In this document: piece after piece, positions 1-5,748 of the stretch
Layout of the letters: every line of letters starts with the position of its first letter
How positions within the stretch are numbered: position 1 is the first letter of the stretch
From: Rhodospirillales bacterium
Lineage (GTDB): Bacteria > Pseudomonadota > Alphaproteobacteria > UBA9219
Assembly: GCA_015654915.1 (NCBI GenBank)
Contig: JAATFY010000181.1
Location: 1 to 6,259 of the forward strand
Reading direction: 5' to 3'
DNA length: 6,259 nt
Notes under the pieces: model-generated
Database searches by the model: none
Told to the model about the DNA's origin: nothing
Seen by the model: the letters and a program-made list of their open reading frames with translations, nothing else
Made by a program: the position numbers and the translations under genes

Positions 1-137
1 GCAGATCCCAACGTGCAATCTTGCTTGCGGCACCGGTTCTTGGGCCGGATCATAACCTTAAACCGGGGCAAGGGCAACTGGATAGTAGGCACTGTTTTTC
101 CTGCATAATTCCGGAAGTTAAAAACCAATTGTTCCAT
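1..137 (-). CDS. Possible 5' end of an unrecognised leftward gene, cut by the window edge
   Basis: On the minus strand an ATG at 137-135 opens a frame of about 45 codons that stays open to the window edge. It is preceded by AGGTGG (plus-strand 144-149) at a 6-base spacing, a well-placed Shine-Dalgarno sequence. The peptide begins MEQLVFNFRNYAGKTVPTIQ and becomes basic and cysteine-containing; I recognise no family. No signal peptide or membrane segment is visible. If real, it is transcribed away from mrcA, so 138-189 would be a divergent promoter region. Against it: 45 open codons can occur by chance, and a plus-strand frame is also open over the same bases. The call rests mainly on the ribosome binding site and is weak. 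Confidence 0.22.
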   Translation of the reverse strand, partial: MEQLVFNFRNYAGKTVPTIQLPLPRFKVMIRPKNRCRKQDCTLGS

Positions 138-189
138 CTTTTTCCACCTGAGGGTAAAACTTCGCTTTCACGACTCGGTTTTGAAGCCC
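138..189 (+). other. mrcA upstream region without a clear promoter
   Basis: This AT-richer stretch precedes mrcA. I see no convincing -35/-10 pair: TTGTTC at 129-134 and TAAAAC at 155-160 are 20 bases apart, too far for a standard promoter. No good Shine-Dalgarno sequence precedes the mrcA start; GAGGG at 150-154 lies about 35 bases upstream. A single GACTC (GANTC type, the CcrM methylation motif in many alphaproteobacteria) lies at 172-176. No recognisable end of an upstream gene such as amiC is visible in any frame between 1 and 189. Confidence 0.3.
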
Positions 190-2751
190 ATGCGCCTATT
201 ATCCGCCCTTTTGTCCTTCGGCCTGCTCCTGCTCGGAGTGGGGGCGGTCGCGACTATATTGATTTTTGATCATTATAGCAGGGACTTGCCGGATTATTCT
301 TATCTCAAGGATTACCAGCCCCCGATTTTAAGCCGGATTTACGCCGACGATGGACGGATGATGGCGACCATTGCCGCCGAGCAGCGTATTTTCGTGCCGG
401 TCAAGGCCATCCCCAAGCGCGTGATCGACGCTTTCCTTGCCGCCGAGGATCAGGATTTTTATCAGCATAACGGCGTCGATTACACCGGCATCCTCCGCGC
501 CGTTTTCGTCAATCTTGAAAATCTGGGGCGCGACCGGCGGCCGATGGGCGCTTCCACCATCACGCAGCAGGTTGCCAAGAATATGCTGCTGACAAACGAA
601 GTATCCGTTGCGCGCAAGGTGCGCGAAGCCATTCTCGCTACGCGCCTCGAAAAAGTGCTGACGAAAGACCGCATTCTTGAAATTTACTTGAATGAGATTT
701 TTCTCGGCAACCGCTCCTATGGCGTCGCCGCCGCCGCGCTGAATTATTTCAACAAATCGCTCGATGAATTGACGCTGGCGGAAGCCGCCTATCTCGCGGC
801 GCTGCCAAAAGCGCCGAACAGCTACAATCCGGTGCGCGATCACGATGCCGCTGTGGCTCGGCGCAACTGGGTGCTCGAGCGCATGGAGATAAATGGGCGC
901 ATTACGTCCGACGAAATGAAAGCCGCGCAGCAGGAACCGCTCGAGATACGCTCGCGCGACGATGCCGAAACTATTTCCGCCGATTACTATTCGGAAGAAG
1001 TGCGGCGGCAACTGGTCGAGCAGTTTGGCGAGGACGAAGTTCTGGAAGGCGGGCTTGCCGTGAAAACCAGCCTCGATCCGAAGCTACAGGCGATAGCGAC
1101 GAAAGCCTTGCGTGACGGCCTTATCAATTTCGACCGCCGCGAGCGCGGCTGGCGCGGACCGGTAGCGCATCTCGCTAGCATGTCCGATTGGCAAAAGGTG
1201 CTGAAAAAAATCGCCATGCCCGCAGGGGGCGAGGAATGGTCGCTTGCGGTCGTTCTCGGCCTGAAAGACACCGAGGCGCAGATTGCTTTAGCCGACGGCA
1301 GGCATGGCCGCATTCCATGGTCGGAAATGAGCTGGGCGCGGCGCGAACTGGCGGGCGACCAATTCGGTCCCGCCATCCACAAGGCAAGCGATGTGCTGAG
1401 CGTCGGCGATGTGGCGATGGTCGAGCCGGTGAAGGCGGGCGAGGACGGCAAAGCCTATCCGGAAAATACTTACACTTTGCGTCAGGTGCCGGTGGTTCAA
1501 GGCGCCATCGTCGTGCTCGATCCGCATACGGGCCGCATCTATGCCATGAATGGCGGCTTCAGCGCCAAGATCAGCCAGTTCAATCGCGCGACCCAAGCCT
1601 TGCGCCAGCCGGGCTCGGCGTTCAAGCCCTTCGTCTATATGGCGGCGCTGGATAAGGGCTTCACGCCGTCGAGCCTCATTCTCGACGCGCCGTTCGAATA
1701 TTTTCAGGGGCCGGGCCTGCCGCTATGGCATCCGGAAAATTATTCACAGGAATTCTACGGGCCGACACCTTTACGCGTCGGCGTCGAGAAATCGCGTAAC
1801 GTCATGACCGTGCGCCTTGCGAACGCCATCGGCATGCCGACCATTGTCAGCTACGCCAAGAAATTCGGTATTGCCGACGATATGCCGGAATTACTGTCAT
1901 TCGCGCTGGGCGCCAAGGAAACCACGCCGCTGCGCCTTACGACGGCTTATGGCATGATCGTCAATGGCGGCCGTCGTATTACTCCAAGCCTTATCGACCG
2001 CGTGCAGGACCGTAACGGCAAGACGATATGGCGCGCCGACAAGCGCGATTGCAATGGTTGCACGGATGCCGGTTGGGCTCCGGAAATGCTGCCGCCCGAT
2101 ATTCCCGACACGCGCGAACAGGTGGAAGACCCGCGCACGACGTATCAGATGGTTTCCATTCTCGAAGGGGTAGTGCAGCGCGGCACGGCGGTGAAGTTGA
2201 AAGATGTCGGCGTTCCTCTGGCGGGCAAGACCGGCACGACCAATGAAAGCAAGGATGCGTGGTTCGTCGGCTTCACGCCCGATCTCGTCTGCGGCGTTTT
2301 CGCCGGTTTCGACGATCCGAAACCGCTTGGCTCGCATGAAACCGGCGCCAGCGTCGCGGTGCCGATCTTCAAGGAATTCATCACGCAAGCGATTAAAGGC
2401 AAGCCCGCGGTTCCGTTCCGCGTACCGCCCGGCCTGCGCATGGTGCGCATCAATGTCGAAAACGGCGCGTTGGCATCGATGGGCGACAAGAACGCGATCT
2501 GGGAATCTTTTATCCCCGGCACCGAGCCGCAGGAAGGCCAGGCGCGCCCCATTCTTGACGGCAGCGTGACCGGTTCCGCCAGCGAAAGCGCTGCGGCGGC
2601 AATGTCGTCGGGCGGCAATACGCCATCTCAATCTAATGAAGAAGCTGCGCCATCGTCTGAACCTGTGCCTGTAACGCCACGATCTGGAAAAGCCGAACCC
2701 GCGCCGGTTGCAGCGTCACCGGCAACGGTGGGAACCGGCGGATTGTATTAA
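190..2751 (+). CDS. mrcA: Class A penicillin-binding protein 1A (bifunctional transglycosylase/transpeptidase)
   Basis: The protein (853 residues from the ATG at 190) polymerises lipid II into glycan strands and cross-links the stem peptides, anchored in the inner membrane and facing the periplasm. Residues about 3-26 form a single hydrophobic anchor. The GT51 transglycosylase domain follows: EDQDFYQH with catalytic Glu86, GASTITQQ at 120-127, and RILEIYLNE with Glu164. A PBP1A-type OB-like insert lies near residues 325-435. The transpeptidase domain has all three motifs: SAFK (nucleophile Ser476, Lys479), SRN (535-537) and KTGTT (680-684). A CNGC pair sits at 621-624. The last 60 or so residues, from about 795, are a Ser/Ala/Pro-rich tail, probably disordered. 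An in-frame TTG at 181 would add three residues; I prefer the ATG because the anchor then starts as in homologues, although neither start has a clear ribosome binding site. prfB follows 77 bases downstream, an adjacency common in alphaproteobacteria. Confidence 0.96.
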   Translation: MRLLSALLSFGLLLLGVGAVATILIFDHYSRDLPDYSYLKDYQPPILSRIYADDGRMMATIAAEQRIFVPVKAIPKRVIDAFLAAEDQDFYQHNGVDYTGILRAVFVNLENLGRDRRPMGASTITQQVAKNMLLTNEVSVARKVREAILATRLEKVLTKDRILEIYLNEIFLGNRSYGVAAAALNYFNKSLDELTLAEAAYLAALPKAPNSYNPVRDHDAAVARRNWVLERMEINGRITSDEMKAAQQEPLEIRSRDDAETISADYYSEEVRRQLVEQFGEDEVLEGGLAVKTSLDPKLQAIATKALRDGLINFDRRERGWRGPVAHLASMSDWQKVLKKIAMPAGGEEWSLAVVLGLKDTEAQIALADGRHGRIPWSEMSWARRELAGDQFGPAIHKASDVLSVGDVAMVEPVKAGEDGKAYPENTYTLRQVPVVQGAIVVLDPHTGRIYAMNGGFSAKISQFNRATQALRQPGSAFKPFVYMAALDKGFTPSSLILDAPFEYFQGPGLPLWHPENYSQEFYGPTPLRVGVEKSRNVMTVRLANAIGMPTIVSYAKKFGIADDMPELLSFALGAKETTPLRLTTAYGMIVNGGRRITPSLIDRVQDRNGKTIWRADKRDCNGCTDAGWAPEMLPPDIPDTREQVEDPRTTYQMVSILEGVVQRGTAVKLKDVGVPLAGKTGTTNESKDAWFVGFTPDLVCGVFAGFDDPKPLGSHETGASVAVPIFKEFITQAIKGKPAVPFRVPPGLRMVRINVENGALASMGDKNAIWESFIPGTEPQEGQARPILDGSVTGSASESAAAAMSSGGNTPSQSNEEAAPSSEPVPVTPRSGKAEPAPVAASPATVGTGGLY

Positions 2752-2828
2752 GTGAGCCGTGTTCGATTGACTTCACGCCTGCTTCTATGCATTTTCACGA
2801 TCATCACAACGACAGGCACGAGTAATTC

Positions 2829-3951
2829 ATGCGCGCGGAAGTCCAGACAGCCATAGCAGCCATCGAGAAATCGCTCGATCTGCTGAGGAGGCATCTTTGA
2901 CCTCGACAAGGCCCTTTCCCGCCTTGATGAGCTGAACGCGTTCGCCGAAAATCCCGATCTCTGGAACGATCCGCGGAAAGCGCAAGGCATCATGCGCGAG
3001 CGCACGCATCTCGATCAGTCCATTCGCGGCTATCGCGAACTCGAAAACGGTCTCAACGACAATACCGAAATGATAAAGATGGCGGAGAGCGAAGGCGATC
3101 AGACTTTGGTCACGGAGGCTGAAAACGCGATTTTCAAACTGCGTGTGCTTGCAGGACAGCGCGAACTTGAAAGCCTGCTGTCGGGCGAAGCCGATGCCAA
3201 CGACTGTTATCTCGAAGTGAATGCGGGGGCAGGGGGCACCGAAGCGCAGGATTGGGCGCAGATGCTGATGCGCATGTATGTGCGCTGGGCCGAGCAGCAT
3301 GGCTACAAAGTCGAATGGCTCGACGAGTCCGCCGGTGAAGAAGCGGGCATCAAATCCGCGACGATCCAGATCAAGGGCCACAATGCCTATGGCTGGCTGA
3401 AAACGGAATCCGGCGTGCATCGTCTGGTGCGGATCAGCCCTTATGATTCCAACGCGCGCCGCCATACCAGTTTCGCCAGCGCCTCGATAACGCCGGTCAT
3501 CGATGAATCCGTTCCGGTCGAAATTCTCGACAAGGATTTGAAGGTCGATACCTACCGCGCCTCGGGCGCCGGCGGGCAGCACGTCAATAAAACCGACAGC
3601 GCTATCCGCATCACGCATATTCCCAGCGGTATCATCGTGGCGTGCCAGCAGGAGCGTTCACAGCACAAGAACCGCTCCAAGGCGATGGAAATGCTGCGCG
3701 GCAAATTATACGAACAGGAACTGAAGAAGCGGGAAGACGCGGCGGCGGTCATCGAAGCTCAGAAAACCGATATCGCCTGGGGCCACCAGATTAGATCGTA
3801 CGTCCTGCAGCCCTACCAGATGGTGAAGGATGCCCGCACGGGCGTCGAAACCAGCCAGTCACAAGCTGTGCTGGACGGCGATATCGACATGTTCCTTCAG
3901 GCGTCGCTGGCGAGCCGGATCAAGGGCCACGGCGAAGACAGCGCTTCCTAG
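2829..3951 (+). CDS. prfB: Peptide chain release factor 2, with programmed +1 frameshift
   Basis: RF2 recognises UAA and UGA stop codons in the ribosomal A site and triggers release of the finished protein. The gene is in two frames. Codons 1-23 ([15 protein letters not shown] through RRHL) run from the ATG at 2829 to an in-frame TGA at 2898. After a +1 shift that skips base 2898, translation resumes with GAC at 2899 ([15 protein letters not shown]) and ends at TAG 3949-3951. The joined protein is 373 residues, the normal RF2 length. The catalytic GGQ is at 248-250, and the stop-codon reading loop is SPY at 203-205 in [17 protein letters not shown], where E. coli has SPF. The downstream ATG at 2992 would give a 319-residue protein lacking part of domain 1 and is not the true start. 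Expression is expected to be self-limiting: low RF2 slows termination at the TGA and favours the shift. Only a weak Shine-Dalgarno sequence precedes the ATG. The end faces the next gene with a 6-base gap. Confidence 0.96.
2886..2901 (+). promoter_or_regulatory. prfB programmed +1 frameshift site
   Basis: The site has every element of the known RF2 recoding signal: an internal Shine-Dalgarno-like AGGAGG (2886-2891), a 3-base spacer CAT, the slippery codon CTT (2895-2897), the TGA stop (2898-2900) and a following C (2901). The E. coli site has the same layout and spacing, AGGGGG TAT CTT TGA C. The tRNA on CUU can re-pair with UUU one base downstream, after which GAC is read. AGGAGG is closer to the perfect anti-16S complement than the E. 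coli sequence. That the shift occurs here is inferred from this match and from RF2 homology continuing across the junction. Confidence 0.95.
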
Positions 3952-3957
3952 TTTTTC

Positions 3958-4377
3958 TCAGGCAGCACTGGATTCTCTGCCCCGATTGGCGGGCGAAGGC
4001 ATTGCGTTCGGATTGGCGTTCGACGATTCAAAATAAATCGAATCCTCGATTTCGATCTCGAGTTCGATGCAAATCGTCACGGCCGAATCCGAAATCGCCA
4101 GATGCTTGCGGCCGTTGCGCGGCAGCATGATATGGTTTTCGATGCAGAAGCGCAGCATCAGTTGCAAAATATCCGGCCCGCCGAAGGTAAATTCGGTCTG
4201 CTGCGTAAAGCGGCCATAAGACGTTTCCAGCACCACCGTAATGGTGCCGAGGCTGGAAGGAATGCAGCGGGCAATTGTGCCCTCGGGAAGAAATCCGTAA
4301 GCGACGCGCCGGTACGATTCGAAGGCGCAAATCAGTTCTTCGGACGAGAGGGTAATTCTGCGATTTTCCTTGGCCAT
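3958..4377 (-). CDS. Hypothetical protein, tandem paralogue A
   Basis: This 139-residue protein is of unknown function; I do not recognise the family. It aligns without gaps to the product of the neighbouring gene at 4449-4877, with roughly 50 identical residues in the first 107. Shared blocks are RRI-L--EEL--AFESYRR near residues 6-24, GFLPEG at 28-33, CIP at 38-40, and RFCIEN-IMLPR-G-K from 76 to 91, including two conserved cysteines (38 and 78). There is no signal peptide or membrane segment, so it is probably cytoplasmic. Residues about 104-117 are strongly acidic (IELEIEIED). The last 25 or so residues do not resemble the paralogue. The start is supported by AAAGGAG (complement of 4384-4390) 6 bases before the ATG. 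The stop lies 6 bases from the end of convergent prfB. It lies 71 bases downstream of the paralogue and may have its own promoter. Confidence 0.82.
   Translation of the reverse strand: MAKENRRITLSSEELICAFESYRRVAYGFLPEGTIARCIPSSLGTITVVLETSYGRFTQQTEFTFGGPDILQLMLRFCIENHIMLPRNGRKHLAISDSAVTICIELEIEIEDSIYFESSNANPNAMPSPANRGRESSAA
3975..3998. repeat. Imperfect GC-rich hairpin, possible remnant of a palindromic repeat element
   Basis: CTCTGCCC (3975-3982) can pair with GGGCGAAG (3991-3998) with one mismatch and one wobble, around an 8-base loop. It lies inside the 3' end of gene A and encodes the tail peptide SPANRGRE on the minus strand. The plus-strand reading LPRLAGEG resembles peptides often produced when dispersed palindromic elements of alphaproteobacteria are translated. 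No T-tract follows on either strand, so I do not call it an intrinsic terminator. The repeat-element origin is inference. Confidence 0.3.
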
Positions 4378-4413
4378 AATAATCTCCTTTAGAAAAGTTG
4401 TTTGTTAAAGTAT

Positions 4414-4444
4414 TTTATAATTTTACTTGCCGCTTAAATTACAA
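4414..4444 (-). promoter_or_regulatory. Candidate promoter for gene A
   Basis: In the very AT-rich 71-base gap between genes A and B, the minus strand has TTGTAA (complement of 4439-4444, 4 of 6 to the -35 consensus) and TATAAA (complement of 4414-4419, 5 of 6 to the -10 consensus). The spacer is 19 bases, longer than ideal. If used, transcription would start about 30 bases before the gene A ATG, leaving room for its AAAGGAG ribosome binding site. It would let gene A be expressed apart from gene B. The AT-rich composition makes a chance match plausible. Confidence 0.3.
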
Positions 4445-4448
4445 CTGC

Positions 4449-4877
4449 CTATTCGACGCCAACCCCGCCTTTATGGCGAACAATATCGCCGGGCGAGACC
4501 GCTTTGGTTTGATCGACCCGCATCGGGGATAAATATCCCGCCAAATCGATATTCAAGTTCAGGACGACGTACAGCGAAGCCGTGCCGTCCTTGATGAACA
4601 GGGATTTTTGGCCGCTTCGCGGCAACATAATGTTGTTCTCGATGCAAAAACGGATCAGGGGGTTGACGGCGTCCATATCCTTGAACACGAATTCGCTTTT
4701 GGTCGGTAGCGTATTTTCAGGCATTTTGAGAAGGACCTTGATCGCGCCGTCGCCGAGAGGAATGCAACTGACAATCCGTCCTTCCGGCAGAAAACCGGGC
4801 GTCATGCGGCGATAGCTTTCGAAAGCCGAGACAAGTTCTTCGGGGGTGAGCATAATTCTGCGAACTTCCTGCACCAT
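4449..4877 (-). CDS. Hypothetical protein, tandem paralogue B
   Basis: This 142-residue protein of unknown function is a paralogue of the gene just downstream (3958-4377). It keeps the same blocks: RRI-L--EEL--AFESYRR, GFLPEG-I--CIP, then EF-F, and RFCIEN-IMLPR-G-K-L-I-D near residues 76-97. Conserved glycine, proline and cysteine positions suggest a small folded domain of about 105 residues with a variable C-terminal tail; the tail here ends GDIVRHKGGVGVE and does not match A. No signal peptide, membrane segment or known catalytic motif is visible. The ATG start is supported by AGGAG (complement of 4884-4888) 6 bases upstream, the same geometry as gene A. Both copies are intact, which suggests both are under selection. 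A weak promoter-like pair, TTGGGA (complement of 4961-4966) and TATTCT (complement of 4940-4945), lies upstream with a short 15-base spacer. Confidence 0.82.
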   Translation of the reverse strand: MVQEVRRIMLTPEELVSAFESYRRMTPGFLPEGRIVSCIPLGDGAIKVLLKMPENTLPTKSEFVFKDMDAVNPLIRFCIENNIMLPRSGQKSLFIKDGTASLYVVLNLNIDLAGYLSPMRVDQTKAVSPGDIVRHKGGVGVE

Positions 4878-4879
4878 AA

Positions 4880-5077
4880 CCGTCTCCTGAAATCGTTTGC
4901 CTTGCGTGCCGCAAATCTCGGTTGCAAAAGTGTGTGGGAAGAATACCAGAAAATGCGCTGTCCCAAAGCGTGGAATTACTTTTCGTGTTTAACGACAGGA
5001 ACTTACTTCCTATGGGTAAGAAATCGTGGTTACCAAGCCATTTACCAAACCCTATTCGCTGCAGGACGAAAAGTTGA
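4880..5077 (+). pseudogene. Degenerate third copy of the A/B family, inverted
   Basis: The plus strand here resembles the coding strand of gene B. Bases 4940-4959 match the complement of 4708-4727 at 16 of 20 positions, and 4982-5002 match the complement of 4671-4691 at 16 of 21, in the same order and one consistent frame. The reading gives K-C-V-G-R-IPENAL...ELLFVFND, against KVLLKMPENTL...EFVFKD in gene B. A piece of about 15 residues (MDAVNPLIRFCIE in B) appears deleted, then N-LLPM-GKKSWL follows, against NIMLPRSGQKSL. A weak match PxxxIV upstream (4880-4897) fits the expected position. The frame runs from 4880 to TGA at 5075-5077 without an ATG before the conserved part, without a ribosome binding site, and lacks the AFESYRR and RFCIEN blocks. 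I therefore read it as a relic. Chance similarity is the alternative, since each matching piece is short. Confidence 0.5.
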
Positions 5078-5181
5078 CAAAACCGCCGAAACCACCGAAA
5101 AGAGCGCCTCGGCATCGTGTTTGATGCTGAAAGAAAGCTTTATCTTCAACCGCTTAAACGTTGTTTTATCGAGAAAAAACC
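5051..5181 (+). promoter_or_regulatory. efp upstream region with a consensus -35 element
   Basis: A perfect TTGACA lies at 5074-5079, about 100 bases before the efp ATG. At 16-18 bases downstream I find only A-rich sequence (GAAAAG, AAAAGA) and no good -10 box, so the promoter is a candidate only. AAAGCTTT at 5134-5141 is a perfect short palindrome. The leader just before efp is AT-rich (TTGTTTTATCGAGAAAAAAC), and its GAG at 5171-5173 is the only Shine-Dalgarno-like element, 8 bases from the ATG. Since the gene to the left points away, a promoter for efp must lie somewhere between about 4880 and 5181. No RNA gene or terminator is visible. Confidence 0.25.
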
Positions 5182-5748
5182 ATGCAAGTCGACGCCAATA
5201 CCATCCGCAAGGGTAATGTCCTGGACTATAACGGCAAGCTCTGGCTCGTCCTGAAAAGCGAAATCACGATTCCGGGCAAGGGCAACGCCATCGTTCAGGT
5301 AGATATGCGCGACGTGCGCACCGGCATCAAAACCAACGTCCGTTTCCGCACGCAGGAAAGCGTCGAGCGCGTCCAGTTGCAGGATCACGAAATGCAGTTC
5401 CTGTTTTCCGCGGACAATGATTACACATTCATGGACCAGACGACGTTCGAGCAGACGACAATTCAAAAAGATATCATCGGCGATCCTGTCGTGTTCCTGC
5501 AGGAAGGCATGGTCTGCACCGTCCAGATGTACGAAGGCGCTGCGCTTTCGGTGACCTTGCCGCCGACCGTTATTCTGGAAATCACGGAAGCCGATCCCGT
5601 CGTCAAGGGGCAGACGGCTTCGTCGTCCTACAAGCCCGCGAAAGTTCTGGGCAATGTGCGCGTCATGGTGCCGCCTTTCATCGGCGTCGGAACGCGCATC
5701 GTCGTCAACACAAACGACAGCACTTACGTCGAACGCGCGCGCGAGTAA
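5182..5748 (+). CDS. efp: Translation elongation factor P
   Basis: EF-P enters the ribosomal E site and helps form peptide bonds when translation stalls on consecutive prolines; it acts in the cytoplasm. The product is 188 residues, the usual length, with the three-domain form: an N-terminal KOW-like domain (about 1-65) and two OB-fold domains. The exposed loop that reaches the peptidyl transferase centre is ITIPGKGNA with Lys33, the position that carries a modification in many bacteria (beta-lysine via EpmA/EpmB in E. coli). No modifying enzyme is in the window. The EF-P signature K-x-A-x(4)-G-...-V-P-x(2)-I-x(2)-G is present at residues 151-170 (KPAKVLGNVRVMVPPFIGVG). The ATG at 5182 gives the standard start MQVDANTIRKGNV; an in-frame TTG at 5161 would add seven unneeded residues. 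The stop TAA overlaps the suhB ATG by one base, so the two genes are probably co-transcribed and translationally coupled. Confidence 0.97.
   Translation: MQVDANTIRKGNVLDYNGKLWLVLKSEITIPGKGNAIVQVDMRDVRTGIKTNVRFRTQESVERVQLQDHEMQFLFSADNDYTFMDQTTFEQTTIQKDIIGDPVVFLQEGMVCTVQMYEGAALSVTLPPTVILEITEADPVVKGQTASSSYKPAKVLGNVRVMVPPFIGVGTRIVVNTNDSTYVERARE

Noticed and set aside
1897..2631. A 244-codon minus-strand frame within mrcA, and other long minus-strand frames in mrcA and prfB.
   Set aside because: These are antisense shadows of strongly coding sequence; the proteins are low-complexity and match no family.
2767..2795. TTGACT (2767-2772) followed 17 bases later by CATTTT as a prfB promoter.
   Set aside because: The -10 match is only 3 of 6, and prfB may be transcribed from mrcA.
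2752..2856. A GTG-started frame of about 34 codons directly after the mrcA stop, with a hydrophobic stretch LLLCIFTII.
   Set aside because: It overlaps the first codons of prfB, has no ribosome binding site of its own and ends at a chance stop; more likely spacer DNA.
4896..4915. Inverted repeat TTTGC/GCAAA in the gene B leader.
   Set aside because: The stem is only 5 bp with a 10-base loop, too weak to call a regulatory structure.
4717..5115. A long minus-strand frame covering the intergenic region and the first part of gene B.
   Set aside because: It lies in a different frame from well-supported gene B. Its similarity to an antisense translation of gene B is explained by the inverted relic copy on the plus strand.
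4902..5216. An open plus-strand frame of about 104 codons in the efp upstream region.
   Set aside because: It overlaps the efp start in another frame, lacks a ribosome binding site and resembles nothing; the neighbouring frame carries the family similarity instead.
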